A DNA stretch of 10,804 nucleotides from Acidobacteriota bacterium (GTDB lineage Bacteria; Acidobacteriota; Terriglobia; Terriglobales; Acidobacteriaceae). Position 1 is the first letter of the stretch, and every line of letters begins with the position of its first letter. The notes under the pieces are model-generated. The model ran no database searches. It had not been told where the DNA came from and saw only the letters and a list, made by a program, of their open reading frames with translations. This document shows positions 1 to 5,280 of the stretch, in pieces. Both the position numbers and the translations under genes were made by a program. Location of the stretch: NCBI GenBank assembly GCA_023441255.1, contig JAEZPW010000237.1:1-10804 (forward strand), read 5' to 3'.

Positions 1-17
1 CTCCGTGACCGCGCCAC

Positions 18-44
18 GACGGGTCAGAGACCCGTCGCTACACA
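18..44 (+). repeat. GGGTC palindromic repeat, copy 1
   Basis: A perfect 8-bp stem (GACGGGTC, 18-25; GACCCGTC, 29-36) closes a 3-nt AGA loop and is followed by the tail GCTACACA (37-44). The same hairpin-plus-tail recurs at 8638-8664 with one compensatory pair change in the stem (A-T here, C-G there), and an inverted, less perfect copy lies at 8565-8591. This is a dispersed REP-like element, here just upstream of a small membrane-protein gene. No poly-T follows, so it is not an obvious intrinsic terminator. Confidence 0.75.
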
Positions 45-161
45 AACCTGTGGGTGCCGCACGCTTCGATTGCGCCCGCGGCGATCGTCCCAAAGGAGCT
101 CCGCCGAGTTTCCGCCGATTTTACACCGCGTTCTTGCCGTTTTGAGGTATCTTTCGGCTCC

Positions 162-440
162 ATGAGGTCGACACACTTATTCATACTGTCGGGCGTGCTA
201 CTGGTGGTGAGTTTTGCCCTGCTCTTTTCGAACTTTCACGGCTCCGTCACCCTTTCCGGCGCGGCGCCGGTGAGCGGTGCGTCATTCGACATCTGCGGTT
301 CGTCCAAGGGAGCGTGGCCCATGGTGGCGCTCGTGGTGGCGATCACCTCCGTGTTGCTCTTCATCGTAGCGGTGGTGAGGGCATTCGCTTACGAGACCTC
401 TGCCGTCCAGAAAGACAACGTCGCCCAGGTTCACAAGTAA
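162..440 (+). CDS. small two-helix membrane protein, unknown function
   Basis: Not recognised. From the ATG at 162 it gives 92 residues: MRSTHLFILSG, a hydrophobic helix at about residues 5-25, a loop of about 25 residues rich in Gly, Ala and Ser with one Cys (DICGSS), a second helix at about 51-72, and a short charged tail (ETSAVQKDNVAQVHK). Both termini are probably on the same side of the membrane. The frame is open from a GTG at 54, but the extra 36 residues are Arg/Pro-rich and look like read-through of the leader, so the ATG that starts the helix is preferred. A weak TGAGG lies 15 nt upstream, too far to be convincing. It converges on the DinB-like gene, with 41 bp between the two stops. 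The membrane topology is well supported; the role is unknown. Confidence 0.55.
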   Translation: MRSTHLFILSGVLLVVSFALLFSNFHGSVTLSGAAPVSGASFDICGSSKGAWPMVALVVAITSVLLFIVAVVRAFAYETSAVQKDNVAQVHK

Positions 441-481
441 GCCACGCTGTTGGGTAGTCTGGGAAGGAAAAAGCGGCAACC

Positions 482-1045
482 TTATCGCCGCGACTCTATC
501 TCGCGCCTGACATTTCCAGCTTGCCACAGGTGGCGGCGTTCGTGGCCGGTGAATACGTGAAAGAAGGCCAGCAGGTCCATCCGCACGAAGCTGGCAAATG
601 GCGACTTGTACCGGACGCGATTGAGGTCAAGACCGTTCGCCCGCTCGACACGCACCAACATCACGTCCTGCGAGCGCAAGAACTGCGGCAGGACTTCCGC
701 TACAGAACCGGTCACAAGCGGCCTCAGAACCTTGGGCGCGGGCAGCCGTATCAACGGCGGAGGCTCAACGTAACGGGCGAATATCCGCCCCATCAGACTC
801 AACGAAAATGGCCCGTCGGAGTATTTGCCTTGAGCCCGCGCGCCTTCTATGGCGTTGTCCAGAGTGGGAAGACACACTTGGGTCGTCAGGTTCAGGTGCC
901 TGAGGTTCTCGGCGATGGACCAGCCGTTTGGTCTCGACCGCCACGCAAGCTGCTCGTCTGAAAGCCCGGCGCAAACGGCGGAGGCCTGCTCGCTTGCCGC
1001 CGCGATCTCGTCGCGGATCTGCGCCAGTTCGGGAACCAGTGTCAT
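482..1045 (-). CDS. DinB-like (DinB/YfiT superfamily) protein
   Basis: A 187-residue protein of the four-helix DinB superfamily. These proteins typically bind a metal through three histidines, and some are thiol transferases acting on bacillithiol or similar thiols. What is seen: the N-terminal family signature around residues 38-53 (RPNGWSIAENLRHLN, His50), and a C-terminal helix with FFHVFTGHERRHLWQ (His163, His168, His172), matching the usual late HxxxH metal site. The length fits DinB_2-type members. The start is set at the ATG 1045-1043, which has a GGGGGAGG 3 nt upstream; the frame continues up to 1114, but the extra residues lack family character. A TAGAAT box sits at 1062-1067 on the same strand. 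The gene is divergent from selA, with 98 bp between starts. The substrate cannot be told. Confidence 0.8.
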   Translation of the reverse strand: MTLVPELAQIRDEIAAASEQASAVCAGLSDEQLAWRSRPNGWSIAENLRHLNLTTQVCLPTLDNAIEGARAQGKYSDGPFSLSLMGRIFARYVEPPPLIRLPAPKVLRPLVTGSVAEVLPQFLRSQDVMLVRVERANGLDLNRVRYKSPFASFVRMDLLAFFHVFTGHERRHLWQAGNVRREIESRR

Positions 1046-1048
1046 TTG

Positions 1049-1056
1049 CCTCCCCC
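1049..1056 (-). promoter_or_regulatory. ribosome binding site of the DinB-like gene
   Basis: GGGGGAGG on the minus strand, ending 3 nt before the ATG at 1045. It is strong in sequence but close in spacing. It decides the start against an in-frame ATG at 1063, which has no comparable site. Confidence 0.5.
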
Positions 1057-1061
1057 ATGTC

Positions 1062-1067
1062 ATTCTA
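1062..1067 (-). promoter_or_regulatory. candidate -10 box for the DinB-like gene
   Basis: TAGAAT on the minus strand, 16 nt upstream of the ATG. Initiation 6-7 nt downstream would give a leader of about ten bases that still contains most of the GGGGGAGG site. No good -35 is seen at 16-18 bp. Confidence 0.3.
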
Positions 1068-1130
1068 AGCCGATGGCACGGCCGAGATGCCGCCAGCGGT
1101 CCTTGACTGAGCATACTGCCGCGCGCGTGT

Positions 1131-1136
1131 CATAAT
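1131..1136 (+). promoter_or_regulatory. candidate -10 box for selA
   Basis: CATAAT, 7 nt upstream of the GTG start at 1144. Normal initiation distance would put the transcript start at or within a base of the GTG, a leaderless mRNA, which fits the absence of a Shine-Dalgarno sequence. A TTGACT at 1103-1108 is 22 bp away, too far to serve as a normal -35. Confidence 0.35.
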
Positions 1137-1143
1137 TCTCAGC

Positions 1144-2721
1144 GTGAAGACCGTGGCCAAGCCCGAGCTGTTCCGCAAGCTGCCTTCCCTCGACGAACTT
1201 CTGCGCGGTTCGGAGCTGGCTGCGCTCATGCACCGCGAGGGGCACGTTGCCGTCGCCAATGCCGCCCGGCGCGTGCTCGAACGCTTGCGGGCCGAGATCG
1301 CGGGCGACCGTCTCGACGCCTCCGCCGTGGACCTTGCTATAAGCGGCATCGGCCAGGCAATCGAACGCGAGCTGAACGCTTCTCTGGCGTTCTCGTTGCG
1401 TCCGGTCATCAATGCAACCGGCGTCATCCTTCATACGAATCTTGGCCGCGCACCCGTTGCCGCCGCTGCACTCGATCACCTGCGTGACGTCGCCTCGCAG
1501 TACTCCAACCTCGAGTTCGACCTCGACCGTGGCGAGCGCGGCAAACGCGATGTCCATGTCGATCGCCTCTTCCGGACGTTGCTGGACCAGATGGGTGTGT
1601 GGAGACGGGGCTGTGCCCCGTCCCAGTCTTCAACAGACGCCGCGCCGGATTCCTCAGGAGGTGCAGCCGGGTCGCAACACTCGACGATTGTGGTCAACAA
1701 CAACGCGGCTGCTGTGCTCATCGCGCTCAATACCCTCGGCGAAGGCGGCGAGGTGGTGGTCTCGCGTGGCGAACTGGTCGAGATCGGCGGCTCGTTCCGC
1801 ATACCCGACGTCATGTCGAAATCGGCCGCCGTGCTGCGCGAGGTCGGGACCACCAACCGCACGCGCATCACCGACTATGAACGCGCCATCAACGAACGCA
1901 CGCGCCTGTTGCTGCGCGTTCACCGTTCCAACTTCGAGATTGTCGGCTTCACCGAGCAGCCGCCGCTGGAACAGCTTGTGGAACTCGGCAAGCGTCGCGG
2001 TATCCCCGTCATGGAAGACCTCGGCAGCGGCGCACTCTTCGACCTGCGATCGGTCGGCATCCACGGCGAGCCTGATGTCTTCGCCAGCCTGCGCGCCGGC
2101 ATCGACGTGGTCACCTACAGCGGCGACAAACTGCTGGGCGGCCCGCAGGCCGGCATCATCAGCGGACGCCGCGACGTCGTTGCGAAGATCCGTGCCAACC
2201 CGCTGTTCCGCGCCCTGCGCGTGGACAAGCTCACTTATGCGGCTCTCGAATCAACGCTGCTGGCTTACATCAAACAGGACTACGACGCGATCCCCGCGCT
2301 GCGCATGATGCGCCTTGATGTGATCGAAATAGAACGGCGCGCGCATGCGGTCATCGAGAAAACGAAAGAGCTGACGGCGAAGGAAAGCGGGACGGGGCAC
2401 AGCCCCGTCCCCACACCAGACATCTTTGTGCCCACACCGGATTTCTCCGTTCGCACAGGAGATTCGAGGTTAAGTCTGACTCTCACTGACGGCGAGTCCG
2501 TCATCGGCGGCGGCGCCGCTCCGGGCTCGACGCTCCCGACAAAGCTGATCGCAGTCAGCTCCGACCGGCTCAGTGCCGACCAGCTCTCGGAGCACCTGCG
2601 CGCCAACGATCCGCCCGTTATCGTCCGGGTTGAGAACGACCAGGTACTGCTCGACCTCCGCACCGTTCTTCCCGATAAGGACCAGACCGTCGCGCAGGCG
2701 TTGGCGTCTGTTATCGCCTGA
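1144..2721 (+). CDS. selA: L-seryl-tRNA(Sec) selenium transferase (SelA) with two in-frame insertions
   Basis: PLP-dependent enzyme that converts Ser-tRNA(Sec) to Sec-tRNA(Sec) with selenophosphate in the cytoplasm. Seen, in order: an N-terminal domain starting FRKLPSLDELLRG (10-22), LRPVINATGVILHTNLGRAP (85-104), the NNNAAA motif (185-190), VVSRGELVEIGGSFRIPD (205-222), VGTTNRT (234-240), and the cofactor lysine Lys329 in SGDKLLGGPQAG. The family signatures are complete and the gene looks functional. It has 525 residues against 463 in E. coli SelA. Most of the excess lies in two segments: about 151-180, just before the NNN strand, and about 412-441, before the C-terminal LTLTDGESVIGGG. Each holds one copy of the same DNA palindrome in opposite orientation. 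The GTG start is chosen because the N-terminal domain aligns from there. No selB, selC or selD is adjacent. Its presence implies the organism makes selenoproteins. Confidence 0.95.
   Translation: MKTVAKPELFRKLPSLDELLRGSELAALMHREGHVAVANAARRVLERLRAEIAGDRLDASAVDLAISGIGQAIERELNASLAFSLRPVINATGVILHTNLGRAPVAAAALDHLRDVASQYSNLEFDLDRGERGKRDVHVDRLFRTLLDQMGVWRRGCAPSQSSTDAAPDSSGGAAGSQHSTIVVNNNAAAVLIALNTLGEGGEVVVSRGELVEIGGSFRIPDVMSKSAAVLREVGTTNRTRITDYERAINERTRLLLRVHRSNFEIVGFTEQPPLEQLVELGKRRGIPVMEDLGSGALFDLRSVGIHGEPDVFASLRAGIDVVTYSGDKLLGGPQAGIISGRRDVVAKIRANPLFRALRVDKLTYAALESTLLAYIKQDYDAIPALRMMRLDVIEIERRAHAVIEKTKELTAKESGTGHSPVPTPDIFVPTPDFSVRTGDSRLSLTLTDGESVIGGGAAPGSTLPTKLIAVSSDRLSADQLSEHLRANDPPVIVRVENDQVLLDLRTVLPDKDQTVAQALASVIA
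1597..1624 (+). repeat. intragenic palindromic element in selA, copy 1
   Basis: Core GACGGGGCTGTGCCCCGTC at 1604-1622: a perfect 7-bp stem (GACGGGG/CCCCGTC) around a CTGTG loop. The 28-bp stretch matches the reverse complement of 2389-2416 at 27 of 28 positions. It lies within extra codons of selA (peptide GVWRRGCAPSQ, residues 151-161), just upstream of the conserved NNNAAA segment. Read on the opposite strand it encodes GTGHSPV, the peptide that copy 2 contributes in sense. Confidence 0.85.
2389..2416 (-). repeat. intragenic palindromic element in selA, copy 2 (inverted)
   Basis: Core GACGGGGCACAGCCCCGTC at 2391-2409: a 7-bp perfect stem and a 5-nt CACAG loop, the exact reverse complement of the core of copy 1. 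Including flanks, 27 of 28 positions agree. It encodes GTGHSPVPT (residues 416-424) in frame within a linker not present in E. coli SelA. Confidence 0.85.
2407..2469 (+). repeat. 21-bp tandem repeat inside selA (three diverging units)
   Basis: Three consecutive in-frame 21-bp units, 2407-2427, 2428-2448 and 2449-2469, encode VPTPDIF, VPTPDFS and VRTGDSR. The first overlaps the right arm of the palindromic element, so the repeat seems to have grown out of that insertion. Units 1 and 2 are clearly alike; unit 3 is degenerate. Confidence 0.6.
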
Positions 2722-2780
2722 TTTCTTATTGCCTGATCGAAGCCGTTGCCGTCGCGTCAACGCTCCAGGCTCAGGGGCTG

Positions 2781-2806
2781 TGTCATCCCGAGCGCAGCGA
2801 GCGATC
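2781..2806 (+). repeat. dispersed repeat of the GAGCGNAGCGAG type, copy 1
   Basis: Begins TGTCATCCCGAGCGCAGCGAG and ends in GCGATC. It shares TGTCAT-CCGAGCG-AGCGAG with the copy at 2841-2866, exactly 60 bp downstream in the same orientation. I recognise this as a widely dispersed intergenic repeat motif of soil bacteria; its function is unknown. Confidence 0.7.
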
Positions 2807-2840
2807 TGCTCTTCACACCAGCAGCACCACCACAGAGTAT

Positions 2841-2866
2841 TGTCATTCCGAGCGAAGCGAGGAACC
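2841..2866 (+). repeat. dispersed repeat of the GAGCGNAGCGAG type, copy 2
   Basis: Starts TGTCATTCCGAGCGAAGCG and continues AGGAACC. TTCC and GGAA form short outer arms of an imperfect palindrome. It lies in the convergent space between selA (ends 2721) and the PASTA gene (stop at 2901). The rest of this 179-bp space shows no open gene and no clear intrinsic terminator. Confidence 0.7.
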
Positions 2867-2900
2867 CCTACGCGATGAACGAGCGCCGTCCGAGAGAACG

Positions 2901-3686
2901 CTACCGCATGACGTCGAAGTTGATCTGCGTACCGGCAGGAATCTTCTGCCCGGCCGCGGGCGACTGCCGCACGATTACCGCCGACGTCCGTGCGCGCTGC
3001 GGCGCCGGGCTGACGGCCGGCGCATTCGTCGGCGCGGAACCGTTCGCGTCCGCCGCCGGTTTCGGCGACTTCAAGGTCGTCACCTTGCCGAAGTGCATCG
3101 GCGACTCGGCCACGGCGCGCGACGCCTCCTCCAGCGTATGTCCGACGAAGTCCGGCGTCAGATAGAGGTCGGAAGCCGCATCGGGCGCGGCCGAAACCAG
3201 CAGGTTCACCTTGGGCGACACCACGTTGCCCGAGTTCGGCGGCGGCGACTGCGCCACAACCTGGTCCGGCGGCACGCCTGCCAGCGACGCCACCGCGACC
3301 GTGCCTACTTCCAGTCCTCGCCTCGTGATGTTCATCTCGGCCGCGCGCTGGCTCTGGCCCACCACGTTCGGTATGCCAAGCTTCTGCCGGCCCAGGCTCA
3401 CTGCCACCCGCACGCGCGTCCCTCGGCGCACGGTCTCGCCCGCCGGAGGCAGTTGCGACAGTATTCGCCCCTCCGGCACCTCGGCGCTGTAGAAGCGGTT
3501 CTCCACGTAGGTATAAAGACCGGTCTTGAACACCGCGCGGTCAGCCTCGGCGCTGCTCAAACCTACCAGCTTCGGCACCGCCACTTCGCGTCCGTGAATG
3601 GCAAAACGCATGGCCGTGAGCGCCGAAGCCAGGAACACGGCGAACAGGATCAATACGCGAAGGGCAATGCGGAAGAACTGACGCAT
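2901..3686 (-). CDS. single-pass membrane protein with three PASTA domains
   Basis: A 261-residue protein: a short basic N-terminus (MRQFFRIALR), one membrane helix at about 8-29, then an extracytoplasmic part made of three PASTA units at about 34-98 (VPKLVGLSSAEADRA...), 104-166 (IPNVVGQSQRAAEMN...) and 176-260 (TPDFVGHTLEEASRA...). PASTA domains bind peptidoglycan fragments or act as spacers in Ser/Thr kinases and penicillin-binding proteins. Here there is no kinase or transpeptidase domain, so it is a stand-alone PASTA protein probably facing the periplasm. Each unit ends in the usual QSPPPG-like turn (QLPPAG, QSPPPN, QSPAAG). The third unit carries a Pro/Ala linker at about 206-233. The ATG at 3686 is preferred over an in-frame TTG at 3707, because the TTG overlaps a TACAAT box. 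It converges on selA. Confidence 0.9.
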   Translation of the reverse strand: MRQFFRIALRVLILFAVFLASALTAMRFAIHGREVAVPKLVGLSSAEADRAVFKTGLYTYVENRFYSAEVPEGRILSQLPPAGETVRRGTRVRVAVSLGRQKLGIPNVVGQSQRAAEMNITRRGLEVGTVAVASLAGVPPDQVVAQSPPPNSGNVVSPKVNLLVSAAPDAASDLYLTPDFVGHTLEEASRAVAESPMHFGKVTTLKSPKPAADANGSAPTNAPAVSPAPQRARTSAVIVRQSPAAGQKIPAGTQINFDVMR

Positions 3687-3697
3687 GGGCTGAGTAG

Positions 3698-3703
3698 ATT
3701 GTA
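3698..3703 (-). promoter_or_regulatory. candidate -10 box for the PASTA gene
   Basis: TACAAT on the minus strand, 11 nt upstream of the ATG at 3686, giving a predicted leader of only about four bases. No Shine-Dalgarno sequence is visible. It argues against the TTG at 3707 as start, and for transcription separate from the phosphatase gene upstream. Confidence 0.35.
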
Positions 3704-3770
3704 CCAAGCCACCACTGGCGGCTGATCTGAGAATCCCAGAGGACGAGATTTACTGAAACAACCCGGTGCC

Positions 3771-3798
3771 CCACATCTGCCGCCGTCAGCAGATGTGG
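3771..3798. repeat. inverted repeat between the phosphatase and PASTA genes
   Basis: CCACATCTGC (3771-3780) and GCAGATGTGG (3789-3798) form a perfect 10-bp stem with an 8-nt loop, 35 bp beyond the stop of the phosphatase gene and 84 bp before the PASTA start. On the minus strand it could end phosphatase transcription, but no U-run follows, so it is not a standard intrinsic terminator. It may equally be another dispersed palindrome. Confidence 0.5.
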
Positions 3799-3832
3799 TT
3801 GAGGGGTTGGTCGTCAAACCTGTTTGATCCCA

Positions 3833-5062
3833 TCACGCCCGCGCCGCACGCGCGCCGGCATTGAACGTGGTTACCACCACCAACGTTGCGTCGTCCTGCA
3901 ACGACTCGCCTGCGAAGTCCCGCACCGCATCCATGATGGCCACGCGCACGCGTTCGGCGCTTAGGTTATGGGCGCTCTTCACGGCGTCGATAAGGCGTGC
4001 CTCTCCGAATTCGTCTCCGGCGGCGTTGCTCGCCTCTGTGATCCCGTCCGTGAACAGCACGAGCCTGTCGCCGGCCTCGAGCGCGGCCGTTCCGCTGGCG
4101 TATGTTGCTTCCGGAAAAACGCCGAGCAGCGGACCGCCTTCCGTCAGCCGTTCTGTCGTGCCGTCTGCTCGTAGAACGAGGGGAGGATTGTGTCCGGCGT
4201 TGCAGTACTCGATCTTGCGGCCGCCCTCCTGCAGAATGGCGCAGAAAAACGTAATGAACTTGCCGGGAGCGATATTGCCGGCGATCACCTCGTTCGTCTT
4301 CGCACACAGTTCCGCCGCCGATACTCCCGCCGGAGCGAAGGAACGCACGATGGCCTGCAAGTTCGACATCAATAGCGCCGCCCCTATTCCCTTGCCGACC
4401 ACGTCTCCCACGGCGATCGCGACGCGGTTCCCGGACACAGGCACCAGGTCGAAATAGTCGCCGCCCACCACGCGCGCCGGCTGGCAGCCCGCGGCCAGTT
4501 CACACCCGGCGAGCCTGGGCAGTTCCGTCGGGAATAGCGACTCCTGTATCTCCCGCGCGCGTTCCATGTCCTGCTCCAGGATCTGGCGCTCGCGGGTCTC
4601 GACGGCAATCTTCTCTTCCAGAACGTGGGTGCGTTCCTCGGACCTCACCCGAACTACTTCGATCGCTCTTGCGCCCAGGCTGAACAGCAGTCCCATGGCA
4701 AACGCCAGGCGGTTCATCAGCCTGAGCTCCGGCCACGGGTTGACCGGGTTCACCAGCCGCGCAAGCACCATCAGCCCGCTTGAAACCGTCACCGTGGTGG
4801 CGAACAACGCTGTCAAGGTCAGCACATAAGCGATCCAGTCGAACGGGAAGCGCAGCCTGTTGATGGGTGTCTGCAGCAGTGGCGCAACCAGCACCGAGAG
4901 CACCAGCATGGGCAACGCATATATCAGGGAAACGACAACGGTGCGCATCAGCCCCATGTCGAGCGACTCCGTGAACAAGGCCCAGCCGAACAGGGAAACC
5001 ACCAGCGACAGTGCTACTCCCAACGCGATCCTTTGACCGCGCGCTCCCAGCAACCAGTTCAT
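3833..5062 (-). CDS. membrane-bound SpoIIE/RsbU-type PP2C serine phosphatase
   Basis: A 409-residue phosphatase of the class that dephosphorylates anti-sigma-factor antagonists in partner-switching pathways. The N-terminal part has about four membrane helices (roughly 10-30, 42-62, 77-99 and 117-133), followed by a charged coiled-coil linker (about 138-170) that runs into the typical REIQESLFP entry (170-178). The catalytic domain covers about 180-400, with the metal-binding aspartates in GGDYFD (Asp202), VGDVVGKG (Asp220), FTDGITE (Asp339) and DDAT (Asp390/391), plus NAGHNPP (288-294). All key residues are present. No HAMP, GAF or PAS domain is seen, so the membrane part is the likely input. 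The start at 5062 has GAGG at 5068-5071 and follows a TATAAT; the GTG at 5098 lies upstream of the promoter box. Its STAS or kinase partners are not in the window. Confidence 0.93.
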   Translation of the reverse strand: MNWLLGARGQRIALGVALSLVVSLFGWALFTESLDMGLMRTVVVSLIYALPMLVLSVLVAPLLQTPINRLRFPFDWIAYVLTLTALFATTVTVSSGLMVLARLVNPVNPWPELRLMNRLAFAMGLLFSLGARAIEVVRVRSEERTHVLEEKIAVETRERQILEQDMERAREIQESLFPTELPRLAGCELAAGCQPARVVGGDYFDLVPVSGNRVAIAVGDVVGKGIGAALLMSNLQAIVRSFAPAGVSAAELCAKTNEVIAGNIAPGKFITFFCAILQEGGRKIEYCNAGHNPPLVLRADGTTERLTEGGPLLGVFPEATYASGTAALEAGDRLVLFTDGITEASNAAGDEFGEARLIDAVKSAHNLSAERVRVAIMDAVRDFAGESLQDDATLVVVTTFNAGARAARA

Positions 5063-5067
5063 AGCGT

Positions 5068-5071
5068 CCTC
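5068..5071 (-). promoter_or_regulatory. ribosome binding site of the phosphatase gene
   Basis: GAGG on the minus strand, 5 nt before the ATG at 5062. It selects this ATG over the longer GTG-initiated frame. Confidence 0.6.
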
Positions 5072-5081
5072 AAGGGCTGCG

Positions 5082-5087
5082 ATTATA
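5082..5087 (-). promoter_or_regulatory. candidate -10 box for the phosphatase gene
   Basis: A consensus TATAAT on the minus strand, 19 nt before the ATG, so the leader would be about 12 bases and would include the GAGG. No good -35 is found at 16-18 bp; TTGAGG at 5101-5106 is only 13 bp away. Confidence 0.5.
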
Positions 5088-5185
5088 TTTCCGCCCACCG
5101 CCTCAAACCAGCTTAATCGCTACTAATCAGCAGACTTAGCCCGCACTCCCGCCCCGCGCACGTGCAGCAACCACCGATTCTGTCC

Positions 5186-5223
5186 TACAATGCCGGTTCG
5201 GTTCGCGGACCGCGCGGCGAACC
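5186..5223 (+). promoter_or_regulatory. candidate promoter and leader hairpin upstream of the TPR-peptidase gene
   Basis: TACAAT at 5186-5191 could be a -10 box for the gene starting at 5281, leaving a leader of about 80 nt. Within that leader GGTTCGC (5200-5206) and GCGAACC (5217-5223) are a perfect inverted repeat with a 10-nt loop. No riboswitch class is recognisable. The 218-bp divergent space 5063-5280 holds no other feature I can support. Confidence 0.3.
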
Positions 5224-5280
5224 TTCGATTCCTCCGATGCAAACGCCACTTCAAAACGTGCGCGCCGCGGAGATCGTCAC

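Noticed and set aside
54..161. GTG-initiated N-terminal extension of the small membrane protein
   Set aside because: The 36 extra residues are Arg/Pro-rich, have no ribosome binding site and overlap the leader after a repeat; the ATG at 162 starts a clean membrane helix.
1412..2308. Plus-strand frame of 298 codons overlapping selA
   Set aside because: It is a Ser/Ala/Arg-rich composition typical of a shifted frame, while the selA frame contains all family motifs.
2722..2900. Short ORFs and a possible terminator in the selA-PASTA junction
   Set aside because: The ORFs are translations of the dispersed repeats, and no GC-rich stem followed by a T-run was found.
3814..3827. TCAAAC-CT-GTTTGA dyad after the phosphatase stop
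   Set aside because: Only six bases per arm with a 2-nt centre, in a non-promoter position; too short to support an operator or terminator.
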